Notes: generated by a model not told the origin, from the sequence alone. DNA of 64,000 nt from Acheta domesticus (GCA_031308135.1 JAHLJT010000631.1:37843890-37907889); one strand, 5' to 3'. Shown: positions 50,700-62,980, numbered from the stretch's first letter. Numbers and translations are program-made.

Positions 50700-52600
50700 G
50701 CTTAGATCTTTTCAGATGATTGTGGCAAGGGGGGGGGCGGCAATTTCAAAATCTTCTGTATCATCCCTCTAAACTTCTAGAGTACAATGTTCTGCGTGCC
50801 AACGACAGCCGTCAGATTTGAGCAACAAAACAGAACTTGTGTGTTTTTGCGTATATTTATTTATGGTTTAAGGACGCGTCATCAAAATTATTTTCGGATA
50901 AGGCGTTATCAACAACAAAAGATAAAGAACTGACCAGGTCGCACTCAAAGCCTTCGAGTATTTGCTGCTTGGAAGGACAATATTCAGAGTCTTCCCGAAT
51001 GCGAGTAATTCCGCGCAGTTTTGTAGTCTGCGCTTAGTTTGAGGTTAGGAACACATGGAGAGTTTGGTCAGGGAGGAAATATCATCAGTAGAATTCAACT
51101 TGCAAATTAGAGCGTCAACATGATGGATTCTCTACAATGAGTTGATTTTGTGTCGCCGTTCAGAGAGAAAAATAATTGTAATTCGCAACGAGAACATTGA
51201 TCGAGAAGTTCCTACATTACCGAAGTAAATGGATGGTAGTCAGAGACTCGGGTAGGTTTTTGCAATAAATATAAATTTCAGTTTCTTGTCGAACGCCATT
51301 GTAATGGTTGACTCAGGGAAATTGTTACGACAAAATAGTTCACGTGTAGGGTACGGAATATCGAGTAGGTTTGCGTTAATGAATTGCAAACAATCGACGC
51401 TCTTAATGATAAGATTAAGAGTAATGAATAAAAGACTATGAATGTTCAGAGCCATTAACATTACGGGGAAATGAATTTCAGAAGTGGAGTATAGCTGAGA
51501 CAAGAGAAGATCGTGACAATCGCTATGGGAGTGGAGTAAATGTACTTCAGCTTCCAGGTCAATGACCCCCATCTCGATCAGGTTTTTGTCCAGTTTCCCT
51601 GATCCATTGAGCAAATGCTGAGATGGCCCCTTGTTTTGCTTCTGGACGTAAATGTAGCTTCATTGTGCGCACGTTTTGTTGAGCACTACTTTTGCTTGTA
51701 GTTCATTTACAGTTGAAATTGATTTTCTATAACTCGGAAAAAAACATTTTTCAAATATTTTTCTTTTTCTAAAATAATTATTTTCTAAATTCATTTTTTC
51801 GTGTGTGTGTGTTTTTTATTCTGGCCCTCAAGAAAATGAGCGCAGATAAATTTCATTCCCCACACGTCATACACAGATTTTACTGTTTTTTTGACAAATA
51901 AATAAATAAATAAACAGTCGTCATTAGGCTTCATTTTGTTAACGAAAAAAGATACAAATGGAAATCAATAATCGAGAGGAATATTCTTCTGTTGGGAACA
52001 AAAAAGTGATACAATAGGTTTCCTGAAGCTTTGAGACGATGGGTGACATTCGCTCTTGCTCACGACACGGCAGCGAGCAGATCAAAGATTTAGCTGTGGG
52101 TGGGATTAATCTAAATTTTTTTTCACGATATCAGAGCAGGGTAAGACCCCGTTTAGGGAAAAGACTTGTAATTTGTTCATTGTGGAGCAGTAGGCGTATA
52201 GGCGTCCGTCTTTGACGCAAGCCTAGAGAAGTTAGTGCGATATTAATATTTTTAATTTAATGGACGATATAATTTAATATTGAAGGAACGGAGATTTATT
52301 AAGGGAAGAAAGAAGTCATCGCAGGACAGCTGAGAAGATTCTATGAGGCGCCGTCGAATGGGAACTGAAGAATGTGCGCGAAGAATTATATGGTGCACAG
52401 GTCTTTATATTTTTGTTGAACTATTAGAAATGCAAAAACCGGTCATGACCAAAAAGAATTCGAAGCTTTTATAATAGCTGTTGTGTTTTAACGTTAACTC
52501 TAACTGGAAAGTTGAATCATTTTTGTGTTTATAATAAATCACAGTTGAAACATTTTTGAAAGAAAGCTGATCATTATTTTACAATACGTGCAATCCAGAA
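50700..52600. other. No gene recognised
   Basis: AT-rich. A minus-strand open frame of 124 codons (51240-51614) has no recognisable domain or splice context. 'cagattttactgtttttttg' plus (AAAT)n near 51877-51915 recurs inverted at 63825-63865. Confidence 0.4.
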
Positions 52601-52614
52601 TTAGTCGTTCACTT

Positions 52615-52985
52615 AACAGAATTTTCAGATTCCTCGCCACTCCGTTCGGATGGCGGATTGAATAAGTGATTGCAGAACGGGTAAGCAATACTTATAAGTC
52701 TGAACCCGACCGGCGCGGCGTAGTGACGCCTGATCACCCAGAAGGTTTATGCGTTGTTAAGTCTCTTGTAACTCCACTACATGGCGCTGTAGAACAAAAC
52801 TAAATGTTCACGTCAAATGCAACGTGCAACGCACTCGGCCGTATTTTTGAATCTATATCGTTTAATAACTCCAAAATGAGGCGTTCTACGGCCTTAAAAA
52901 CTAAAATTTTGAGGCCGAAGACATCAAAGAAACGTTTCTCAAACTATAATCTACAGAATGAACTCTCCCTGAACATTCTATTCCA
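52615..52985 (+). repeat. Repeats shared with 55024-55115 and 24534-24735
   Basis: 'attttcagattcctcgccac' and the following 60 bp resemble 55024-55115. The part from 52800 resembles 24534-24735. The first may be an LTR 3' segment. Confidence 0.5.
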
Positions 52986-53432
52986 TTCTTGATGTTGCTG
53001 CGCTTCCCGATATTACCTCTCCTGCTCAGAGACATGATGAATCTGCAACTAAATGTGAATCAGGGGGACAGAAAGAGGCAGAGACAGAGAAACATAGAGA
53101 CAGGGTGAGGGAAGGAGGGACAGTGAGAAAGGGAGATGGGAAGGGAAAGAGGTAGCTCAAGGGGAGAACAACGTGTGCCGGGTTTTCCTGGTGAGTGTAT
53201 AAGATCTGTGAGAAATCTGCCTATTGTTTCATCTGAGGATACTGGGGATACTTAGCAGTATGAAACAAGCACTGATATGGGCCAAGGCGTGATGATCACG
53301 AGGAAGCTAATGGGGAATTGTCCCTAGGGGACCGGTAGTTACCGTTATTCATTTCAATTATTAATATCGTTCTTAATTCATTTCATTCATTATCATCCCT
53401 TTCATTTGTTCATTAATTCATTTGATTCTTAC

Positions 53433-53699
53433 AGAGCGTACCTCTTATATGAGCGAAGTGCTTGCGGCAAATTGCTGTCGGGTTCCTTCATGAGGTAGCG
53501 CCGCGTGCCGCGCGTCGCCTCCAGGAAGAAGGCCTCAGGAACGATATCGTCCCATCCGTAGGAGAATTTCTCGCGGTCCTCTGGCCGCAGCCGCTTCTCC
53601 AGATCCAGGAAGCGTTTGTTTAAGAAGTCCCAGTTTTGCAGGAGGAAACATGAAATCGCCAGGTTGGCCGAGTAGATTCGGCGCTGCAGGCGAACCAAC
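53433..53699 (-). CDS. Fatty acyl-CoA reductase gene FAR-A, C-terminal-domain exon
   Basis: After the acceptor (tgtcgcag) the exon completes the codon left open by the exon at 61368-61607, then encodes LVRLQRRIYSANLAISCFLL, QNWDFLNKRF, LRPEDREKFSYGWDDI, and ATRGTRRYLMKEPDSNLPQA. This matches the FAR C-terminal (Sterile) domain: '..RKI....L..F....W.F.......L...L.PEDRE.F.FD...IDW..Y......G.R.YLLKE....LP.A'. The donor candidate GTAAGA follows at 53432; reading through gives TAA at once (KRYAL-stop). A further hydrophobic C-terminal exon is usual for FARs, but I could not find one. GC-rich against AT-rich introns. Confidence 0.88.
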
Positions 53700-54019
53700 C
53701 TGCGACACAGTGGGGCACCATGATAGTGGGAATAGACACGCCCTACGATTAGAACATGATATGAACACGTATGCATCAGGAAGTAGTCCTGTTGCTGATG
53801 AAACAAGCAATAGAACCGATACCCTAGTTAGGAACCCTCCCAACTTCTCTTGGATAGTGGAACAATTCACTACCACCAAGACCAATAAACCCTTATGACT
53901 TATATAAGAGACACAGAAATAATTGTTTCAAGAGAGAAGCTTTTATAACTTGAAAATGACATTTTCATTGATAGTTTTGATTTTTTCAGAATTTCGCAAA
54001 TGTATTTTTTTAATATATA

Positions 54020-55190
54020 TTGTGACATACCAACATGTCACATATTTTTATGCACTAATATCTGTCGTAAATGGGGTGAATTGCAAGGGTAAACAAATAG
54101 GAATATGGCGCCCTAGCAACGGCAGTCGAGTTGTTGTCAAGGTCAATAAACTTTATTCGGGCCTTGAACCTGAGGGGTGCGGCTACCTGATAGTGTAAGC
54201 GGTGAAGAGATTGGTTGAAAAAGCAATGGCAATTTAGGGCGTAGCTAGTCGATTAGGTAATCAATTGAGGGATTGGCCAGGGGGAGAGTGACAGTCTATT
54301 CATGACGGAAGTGCGTCGTTTTTTGCTAGTAAAAAACAGTAGAGGAGAGAGGCCGAGTTTTGAAGGGCTGAAGAGAAGTTTTTTTTTTTACTTTCGGACA
54401 TATGCCGTGGTGCTGTGCGGGTCGCTCGCGGATAATTAATATTATGAGATTGGGACTTGTAAATTTCTCTTTAGAGTGAATAATTCTCGGACTCTGAATT
54501 TTTGTGATGTGTGAAAATTAGAACTTGTAAGACTTTGAGAATTCTTGAGTGCGACGAATGGAACTTAAACTCATATGAATTCGTTTGCAACAGGACTCGG
54601 AATATTTGTTAATAAGCAATAGTTTGTTCAACTTTAATATTTTGCGTCACGTAGTCGGGAAGAACTGGGAACTTTCGAAGTAAATTGAATTAGAACGGTC
54701 AGATATTTGAGGCGGTGAGGGTTGGTGACTCGACTGCAGTTGTGAAGAGCAGAAGAAAAGAAGCTGGTATTTGGACTTGGAATTCTCGTCACCGGATAAA
54801 GAGAAACTGGTTCTGCGGGCGTCATCGAACAAGCGCGCGCGAAGACGGGTACTGCAGTACGAGGTTCAGAAAGGTCATGACCAAAAGAACATTCTGTATT
54901 GTTATTATTTCTAAGTAATAATTTTTGCCTGGCAAATTGAATAAACTGTTAAGTTTCTTTTCAAATAGAAAAGATGATTTTCATTTGGCCAATTCCAGTT
55001 AATAAGTAGCTAAACATAATTTTTCAGATTCTTCGCCACTCTGTATAGATGGTAGATCGAATAATTGGCTATCAGTAGGTAATAGCAATTATTTCTTACG
55101 AAACCCATCGGCCCAGCTAGCCGGATATTTATTCTATTTTAGATAGCAGTTGAAGCGTTAATTTCAATAATAATAATCGTAACCTTTTCC
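54020..55190 (+). repeat. Possible solo LTR (approximate limits)
   Basis: Starts at TGTGACATACCAACATGTCA (an 8-bp inverted repeat at the very start), contains 'tgaataaactg' as a polyadenylation-like signal near 54937, and is followed at about 55191 by TGGCGCCC, which resembles a tRNA primer-binding site. No gag or pol and no second LTR were found. Confidence 0.35.
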
Positions 55191-55344
55191 TGGCGCCCAT
55201 ATTTAACATAAATTCGGAACGGGTTACGTCGAAACAATCGCCCAATAATTTTTAAATAAGCAGTTTGTGTGCAAGGGCAGGACATTTGAAAATTGATGAT
55301 TGTTTCAATATATTCAGTCGCTAGTACTTCTATTAGGACGTTTT

Positions 55345-56150
55345 ATACATTATTTCATGTGTGAGTAAAAGTGTTTCAAATTATTACTTATCAAGTATAT
55401 CAAAAACTGAATATATTTTGTGAAAATCAGCTCAAGATTACACATTTTCAGAAACGCTCCAACGTCATTTTCTCAAAAACTGCTCCAAATTTTTCAACAA
55501 AAAAATGCACGCAGCATCAGGTTTTACTGTTCTCGTACATATTTGAGATCTAGCATTAGGTAACCAAAAAATTGGAACAATGTGAAAAAATATCCTTAAG
55601 GCGGCAACTAATGGCGGAGGAGAACCGAAATTTTAGCCCAGACTGAGGAGATTAGAAAATTAAGTGGTACGAGAAATTCTGTCACATTCCGTAGCCCCAC
55701 TAGTAACTTTTTCGTTCATAAAGTACGTGGTTCAGAGAAAGTATTCTTCGAGATTTCAGCAAAATATACGTTATGGGGTCCGCTCAGAGCGATTTTTTAA
55801 AAAACGTGGAATCAGTATTCTGACGCATCTCAGAGTTCTGCGAATTTGATAAACATTCAGTTAATTTTGGTGGTACTAAAAGTGCTGGGACATTTTCAAA
55901 ATTTTCTCAAAATATTTCCAATTTTTTCTCTACATTTCTGATAAAAATAGAGTAAAATGCATATAGAGGCTTTAAAAATGGCGAAGATCCGCCTGTTAAC
56001 TCCAAATTTTTGAAAATTATAAAAATTTAATTACTTTTCGGCGTCTTTCTAATACCATAATATTGAATAAAGCGATTTTTTTCTTTAAATGAATTTTGTT
56101 CTACAAAATCAGTCCTTTAATTAATGTCATAATTTTTTTTAAAACTAGTG
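55345..56150 (-). repeat. Dispersed repeat family A, two partial copies
   Basis: 55345-55705 ends in the 'cattccgtagccccactagt' terminal module. 55870-56150 matches 30160-30480. Confidence 0.5.
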
Positions 56151-56159
56151 GTACTGCAC

Positions 56160-58580
56160 ACGTACTTTCCCGCCTTTAGTAATGCTTATGTAATACTATT
56201 TATACCACAATTTCTCTCCGAATTAACATGTCTAAGTCATCATTTTTGGTTAAGGTCCATTCGCTCTAACTTTATTCAGCACGTAAACAAATCCACGTGG
56301 TCGTAACTTGTTCTCATTGGCTGACGGACACCACACTCCTCTTCAGGGCGTCGTGCGAGGAGTTAGGTCCCTTTCAAAATTGATTTATTTTCTGACTCTC
56401 TACACAAACAGTCGAAATAATTTTCTTCTTTACCATGAAGTAAAATCAGACGCCGAGCGTGACCTTAACTACCAACCTTTAGCTGCCAACGGACCTCTTT
56501 GAGATAACGTTCGTTCGCCAGGCCGTCGGCGCCGCTCCTCCCAAATTTTATCAGTAGTAGTTCCGTTCTCGAATGAAAAAGTTTTACAAGAATGCTTTAT
56601 TTTTGTTTGGTTAGTGAAAGGTGTTTGCTCATTCCGTTGATTTTTGTTTCCACATTGAACACAATAAGTGAAGCAGTTCCCAGGATAATCCAGTTTGAAA
56701 CATTCACAGGAAAAATCCCTGTGGTGAGAAGAAGGTTGTATTGATAAGTTTGAATAATTAGCGGCTAAAAACCCGTCAATGATTTTCTAGAAGGGGAAAG
56801 AAATGACTGCTGAATTGCAGGTGTCAGAAGTGTTTGAAAACTGTGTAATGAATTAAATCATTGGAAAGGTAACTTCTCCACGTAAGAAGAGATGTAGAGC
56901 AAAACAGGTGGAGGGCGAGTGCGATGAATTTTTTAATCTGTTATTCGTATTCATGTGCACATTTTTTCGTAGAAACGAATTTCCAACATAAAATTCTTGA
57001 TGTGGTTAATGAAGATTCGGGACAGCCAAATTTTTGAAAGAACTGTATGTTCTATTGAAATTCGTGCTTCGGGCGGGATTTCACTGCTATCTTGCAAGAA
57101 CACTCGTAAATGTAAATTCTGTGATACTGAAGCAAAATATCTGCACATTTCGGCTGGAATTTTGGGTGTATTGAAGAAGTACTGGTGAAAATAATATGCT
57201 ATGACAATTCTGGCTCTGACACGTGCCGGCATTTTGGTATTGTCGTGGCGCCAATGGCGTAGCCCATCACGAACTACTGAACGGAGATATATACTCAAAG
57301 TTTATTTACATGCGGAGTGAAGTTACAGCGAACGGGCCACAGCTTCATTACAATTCGTAGAACATTTGATGTGAAACTAAATATTTTCAAGCAAATATCA
57401 ATTCAAATCTGACAATTAAAACTGCTTTTCAAACAGCTAAATCATATCAGAATATTAAAACATAATCCACAGAAATTCAGCTGCCGAGTCACGACGTGGA
57501 ATGCCATTGTCGCTATCCAATCTGATATTCCCTAAAGGCTAACAATTTTTATTTTATAGGTTTTAATGAATTTCTAGAAGACTAATTTGTAAACCCGAAG
57601 GTAAAAAAATAACATAAAAAATATGAAATAGAATGAAAACTGTAACTAATGTAACATCTTATTGACAGAAATCACTTCTCACATTACGTTCACGAAGCGC
57701 AGGATATTCGGAGCCAGCAAACATCTTTGACGCCAAATTACTCAAAAAACACTCATATCTTCGAAAAATTCTACATGACCTTCCTTGAAGGTCTAGTTCT
57801 GATTAACGCATTTCATTACATAACTAGTGGTGCTACAACAACACATACTTTCCCGCGTTATTGAAAACAGCTATGTGGTATATTGCACTTTCTGCTCTAC
57901 TAATACCTTAGCTGTTATTTGAAAACGTGCAGTTCAACCAAGAAGCGAACAACTCACTGTATCCATCGCAGTGTTGTCAGAACTATGTGAATTCTACAAC
58001 TGCATTACAATATTATAAAAAGTTTTGTAAACTTGTATTGCAAAAAGAAGCCTGATAACACGGACAATATGGAAATGCATTTCATAGGGCGATAATTAGA
58101 AAAGAATATTCTAAAACCATGCAAAAATACTCTACTCGCTACCAATTGTAGAGAATTTGGTGCAAAAACTAAATATTTTAATGCAAATATCAACACAGAT
58201 TTGACAATTATAACTCCTTTCCAGACAACTATATCAAGTCACAACAATGACATGTAATTCACAGAAATTCGTGAACGCAAAACGGAATTCCATTGTTGGA
58301 TTCCCTGCATTGCCGCTATTCCTTGAGAGCTAGTGATTTGTATTTTAAATAAATAATTTATAAAAGATTAATGTGAAAATGTATAACAAAAGGTTGAATG
58401 TAAGAAACGAACAAAAGAATAATATACAAAATTGCAAATTCTAATTTACGACGCATCCAGCTGTCTGAATCGCAGTACATTTGCAGCAGGCTATTACGTT
58501 TGTGAGGAAATTATAGAAAAACTACTCGTATTTTCAAAACAATTAAGCATGACCTTATTTGAACATGTAGTTTTGATAAC
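56160..58580. other. No gene recognised (FAR-A intron)
   Basis: AT-rich DNA with short 'actagtggt.ct.ca' and 'actttcccgc' modules near 56152 and 57822, recalling family A ends. Two related segments near 57360-57560 and 58150-58330 share 'caaatatcaa', 'gacaatta.aact.c' and 'cacagaaattc', suggesting an old duplication. Confidence 0.4.
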
Positions 58581-58589
58581 TACATTTCA

Positions 58590-60010
58590 TTGAGAAAACC
58601 AGCTGCCATCTATTGCCCCACAAAGTACATTTTTTTGACATTTTCTCAATTTCTAGTTTCCTAATGGTAGAATGGAAATATTAATTTTAGTATGTTAAAG
58701 AACACTAAAACCTAAAATGGCAAATTTTCTTTTAAACATTTGTAACCGTTTTTAAGAAAATAGCATTTAAGCGTTAGTAAAAATGCAAAATTTGAAGCTC
58801 TTTTTCACAGAAAATTTTTGAATTTTCCAAAAACTTCATTTGAAGCACTTACACTCACGAAGATAATAATTTTTATAAATTGCTATTAATGTGAATATTG
58901 AAGATGTGAGAGATCTTAAAAAAAATACATTTGCGTATTTTGTTGAAAAAAACAAAAAAACTAAAAATAACCTTTACGCCATATTAAAGAATGCATTTAG
59001 CAATATCCGTTCCAAAAGCTTGAAGAAAAAAATTGGAGCCATTTATAGGAAAAAGGCGTTTGAACGATTCTGAAAATGAGGAATTCTGAGCTAGTTTTCA
59101 CAGAAAACGGTTGAGGTTTCGAGAAACTTTACTTGACATTATTTATAGCACATGTCTTCGTTAATATATTAATGTCAACAAATCGCTGTTTATGTAAATA
59201 TTAACGGCGTAAGAGCCAAGTAAAAAAATACATTTTTGTAATTTTTGAAAAAGAAAAGGATAGAGCAGTGTGGCGTTAATGACATCTCATAGAGTATATC
59301 TGGCCGTCCCTTTACCAAAAGATTAAAGAAAAAATTCAGAGCCGTTTTTGAGAAAATCTTGTGTTTGTAATTTTTTTATAATTGCGCATATTTCACGCAA
59401 TATTGCGCGTAACCTTAAAAAAAAGAATTAATTTTGGAGAACAAATTGCATTTGAAGGAAAAATCTCTATCTTTAATTTTGTAGTTGTAGGAAGACGCCG
59501 AAAAAATTATTTTCAATTTTCGAAAAATCAGTTTTCAACTAACATTAAACCTGTGGCATTCTCTTAAGCGACCTTCAGACTATCCAACAACAAAATTTAT
59601 TCAAAACTTACTCAAATTTCATTTTTTTAATTTTTAAAACGAGCCAGGGTCGTCATGTAAAGAACCATCCAAAATTAAAATGTGTTTGAAATTCAAGGGA
59701 CCACGAGATCAGTCAGGTCCATCTGCGAATGTCAATTTTGGAGAAAATCGGCTGAACGGTTGGGTCATTAGCGTTGTTCACAGGCAGATGTTTTGCTTCC
59801 AATTGGTTTTTCGGTATCAAAAAGGTCCCCAAAATAGGGAGTCTGTCTGCACCACGTGTTAGGGAATTTTTTTTCTTGATTTAGCAACTGTTATTTGTCT
59901 ACTTTTTCGTTACCAGGGCCCGTCAATGAAGTTTTTTCTGCCGAAATTCCGCCGTCTTTTCGCGCAGCATTACATAACTTTCCCTATACTACGAATATTC
60001 TCCGTATATA
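58590..60010 (+). repeat. Dispersed repeat family A, most complete plus-strand copy
   Basis: Runs through all modules in the order of copy 1 and adds the upstream part ('agctgccatctattgcccca', 'ttttttgacattttctcaat') that copy 1 lacks because of the window edge. It ends with the 'cgtcaatgaag...cattacataactttccctat' module. Confidence 0.65.
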
Positions 60011-60049
60011 TGTGCGTATACGGCAAAGTAAAAAACAATAATTTCTAAA

Positions 60050-60700
60050 AAAAACCAGTCCAACTTTTTCTTTAAACTTTTGATCAGGTTAGTACTGAAT
60101 GTACTGTATAAGAAGCCATAAACGCCATATTGCTCTATTGTTCTGTTCTTTCAATTATTACAATTAATTCACGATTATACTTTTTGACAACTATGTTATG
60201 TCGATAATATTTACAATAATAGCCATTTGTATGCATTATTGTATTTGTAACAAGTGCGTCAAATGATAATTTACAAAGTATCTCGAAAACAAACGTTTTC
60301 TGTGAAAATGAGCCCAAAATTCCGCAGTTTCAGAATAGCCTGAAACAACATTTTCCCAAATGCGGCTTCAAATTTTTTTCTTTAACTTTTTTCGAAAATA
60401 GCCAAATGCAGTGTAAGCATTGTAGGTTGATATAAAATCCATTTTTCTTATTTTTTCAAATTACTATGCCAATGTATTTATTTAAATACTCAGGCCATTA
60501 AAATTCACCTTTCCAGCCACTTGCGTACATTATTACAATTATTACATTATTACATTTGTGAGGTAATGGTGGTGCTTCAAATGACTTCCAATGAAGTTTT
60601 TCGAAAACTCAAAATTTTGCTGTGATTAAGAGCTTCAAATTTCGCACGTCACTATCGCTTAATCGACTTTTAGTTTTTGAACAACAAAAATTTTTCAACA
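60050..60700 (-). repeat. Dispersed repeat family A, opposed copy
   Basis: Reverse-oriented, directly abutting the plus copy at 58590-60010. The pair forms a diverged inverted repeat. Confidence 0.55.
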
Positions 60701-60721
60701 AAAATGTACACATTTCCTGCT

Positions 60722-60975
60722 GGATGACGAGATACGGCGCCGAACTATGCGTCGGCTTGGGGTGTTTTCCCGAGCCATGTATCTCCCCTTAGCTGGGCAC
60801 TGCTCCAGCCGGGACAAGCTCTATACACTCGGATGGTCTCATGTCATACGTAGTATTAGTGCATTTAGGTGTGAGTGTACACAAGGGATGTGTCTCGGAC
60901 AAGGAGGAAGGAAAGATCGCGTGCGGTCCTTGGCCCGTTTGTTAGAGTACTGTTTCACCAATTATTTGGTTTTGA
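60722..60975. repeat. FAR-A intron repeat, copy 1 of 3
   Basis: Shares 'gtatctcccc', 'gctgggcactgctccag' and 'ggaaagatcgcgtgcggtcc' with the copies at 61750-61990 and 62738-62980. Confidence 0.6.
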
Positions 60976-61367
60976 TCGGATAAACCACATACTGCTATCG
61001 ATTAGAGCCGCTAGAATTCTCCTCCAGATTCGGAATTAGACCGAACTATTGAACAAGTGTAGAAAATCCTGCCGCAATCGTGACTCGAATACTAGGACCT
61101 TCAAGACAGAGGCGCTACAGTGACGTCAGTTGATTCCCCGAGCCTTATATTAAGGTAAGGAAAAGTTGAACGCGGGATGCAGTCGAGATAGATCCGGGGT
61201 GCCGGTTCAAGGGCTCTCACCTCCTCGCAGAACGAGGCCCGACGACTGCGGAGGTGGTAATATACGCCTGTGACGGCGCCGGGTCGGTCCGTGAGTAAGG
61301 TATGCTCACGTAGGGTGCTGGCTTGCAGACGCTTGCATCTGGCGCTGATAAGCAATGCTGCACTCAC

Positions 61368-61607
61368 ATGGGTTTACGGCCGGTGACGGACAGCAGGGCG
61401 TCGACGATCACCGCCGGCAGCAGTTGGTAGAAGAAGAACTGCACGAGGAAGAGTAGGTAGTGTCTGGTCATGCGGCCGCAAGGGTGGTAGAGGGCGCCCG
61501 ACAAGGGCAGCACGGCGCCCGCCTCGTACGCGAGGTCGATGAGGCGCCCCAGGGTGATGCGCTTCATCACCCCCTGCGCGGCGTTACACACGAGCGGCGG
61601 CCCCAGC
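61368..61607 (-). CDS. Fatty acyl-CoA reductase gene FAR-A, exon with membrane-associated segment
   Basis: The exon encodes LGPPLVCNAAQGVMKRITLG, RLIDLAYEAG, and LLFLVQFFFYQLLPAVIVDA ending LLSVTGRKP. This matches the FAR segment 'IYN..S....I.W......G......P....W.P....T........L...F...PA.LID.L..L.GRKP', including the hydrophobic stretch before the conserved GRKP. Two acceptors are possible. The inner one (cag at 61610-61608) is chosen because it keeps the frame with the preceding exon, which ends with two bases of a codon. The outer one at 61633-61631 does not. The donor GTGAGTG follows at 61367, leaving two bases that the exon at 53699 completes. The next intron is 7.7 kb. Confidence 0.87.
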
Positions 61608-61749
61608 CTGCGCAGCCACACACCGCACACCTGCACTCAAGACGCAATTGACCGGAGAGTTGTCGGGTTGATGGATGGCCTGCTGAGGTCATTGGTCAAG
61701 TAAATGTAGTGCATGTTATTCCTTGGGAGGTATGGCCATCTTCCCCCGC

Positions 61750-61990
61750 TGGACGGTGAGATCTAGGGCCCAACTACACACGGGCTAGCGGAGTTTTCCG
61801 CGAACAGGTATCTCCCACCAGCGGAACACTCTCCCTGCCGCATCAGCCTCTAAGCTCCCGACTGGTCTTCTGATATTTATGGAAGTGTAGTTCATGTGTG
61901 TGTAAGTAAGGGGTGAGGATGAGAAAAGTAAGAGGATGGAAAGATCGCGCGCGATCTCTGGCCCGTTTGATACGATACTGCCAAGGCGTT
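61750..61990. repeat. FAR-A intron repeat, copy 2 of 3
   Basis: Between the exons at 61368-61607 and 62435-62627. Ends 'ggaaagatcgcgcgcgatct' and 'ggcccgtttgatacgatact', as in copy 1. Confidence 0.6.
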
Positions 61991-62004
61991 CGCCTGGCGT
62001 TGAT

Positions 62005-62265
62005 GGGAAAAGCGCTGCTGGCGAATCCTCGCCGCCACGACCACCGCCGAGTGGTGATCTTGACGTGGTCATCAGCCTCCCCTTCGCGCCCCCAGGTAGA
62101 CGCTCCGCTTCCTACATCACAGGAGGATCCCAATACCGTGCCTGACCCTGAAGTTGGCCCACCTGGGGCGCGAATCAATGACGAACCTGCACAAACAGAT
62201 TCAGCGGAGGGAAGCACAACTCGCCCTGCGGGAACGATCACCTCCCTTGCCCGGTTTAACTCAAC
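62005..62265. other. GC-rich block of unknown nature in a FAR-A intron
   Basis: Open on both strands for over 100 codons (for example plus-strand RPQVDAPLPTSQEDPNTVPD), but without domains or clear splice sites. It may be part of a mobile element. Confidence 0.35.
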
Positions 62266-62434
62266 ATGCATGCAACATGAATGCAGTCATGAAGTTGGGT
62301 ATTCTGAAAATTTAATCTTACATAGTTTTGTAAATTAGCTCTACTCATCGCATTTTTCATTCATCAAAAAAGTCAATAGTTTGTTCGCGAAGTATGCGTT
62401 CAAGTCACACCTTTTGTATTCTAAGGAATCTCAC

Positions 62435-62627
62435 CCCTTCCTGGCGACCTCGCAGCTGCACAAGATAATCCCCTTGACGACGATGTCGCAGGGAACGTAG
62501 TCGATGAAGCAGTACGGGTCGCTGTAGCCCGTGTGCACCACGCCCTTTCCAGCGCCCACCATCATGCCAATGGGGCCGTTGAAGTTGTCGATCCAACCGG
62601 GGAAGGGTTCAGTGTCGGTAGCCACCA
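62435..62627 (-). CDS. Fatty acyl-CoA reductase gene FAR-A, conserved PGW exon
   Basis: Acceptor ctttttgcag precedes the exon, which starts with two bases completing a codon and then VATDTEPFPGWIDNFNGP. GMMVGAGKGVVHT, DYVPCDIVVKGIIL and CEVARKG follow. FARs have 'PGW.DN.NGP.G...GAGKG..R........D.VPVDI..N..I...W' at the end of the Rossmann domain, where it leads into the C-terminal domain. The donor GTGAGA follows at 62434. The exons encoding the nucleotide-binding half lie beyond base 64000 or were not detectable. It joins in phase to 61368-61607 across an 827-bp intron. Confidence 0.9.
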
Positions 62628-62737
62628 CTGCAAAAAGAACACGACAGTAGGAAAGATTCAGGAACTCTTAGTAATTGTTTCCGGGCACGTCAGTTGTCGT
62701 TTTTCCCGTTAGAGAAGTACTTATTCTACCATGGAAG

Positions 62738-62980
62738 AAGGCGGTGTTCCTCCCGGCTGGAACGCTAGAACTGCCAACCTACACGTTGGCATGTGGGTGA
62801 TTTTCCTCTTCACGTAACTCTCCCACAGCTGGGCGCCGCTCCAGTCGGCGATCTCTATGGTTCCGAAAGGTCCCCGACATGTAGTAATGTAATGCATGTA
62901 AGAGTGTGTGTAAAAGGGCAGAAGAGGTAGAAAAGATCCGGTTTGTGGTCTGTTTCTTAGGGTACTGCTCCGACATTTAC
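62738..62980. repeat. FAR-A intron repeat, copy 3 of 3
   Basis: Contains 'cacagctgggcgccgctcca', 'gtaagagtgtgtgtaaaagg' and 'gaaaagatccgg', matching the other two copies in order. Confidence 0.55.

Noticed and set aside
61608..61630. Outer splice acceptor for the FAR-A exon at 61368
   Set aside because: It breaks the reading frame with the exon ending at 62435; the inner acceptor keeps phase and removes a nonconserved segment.
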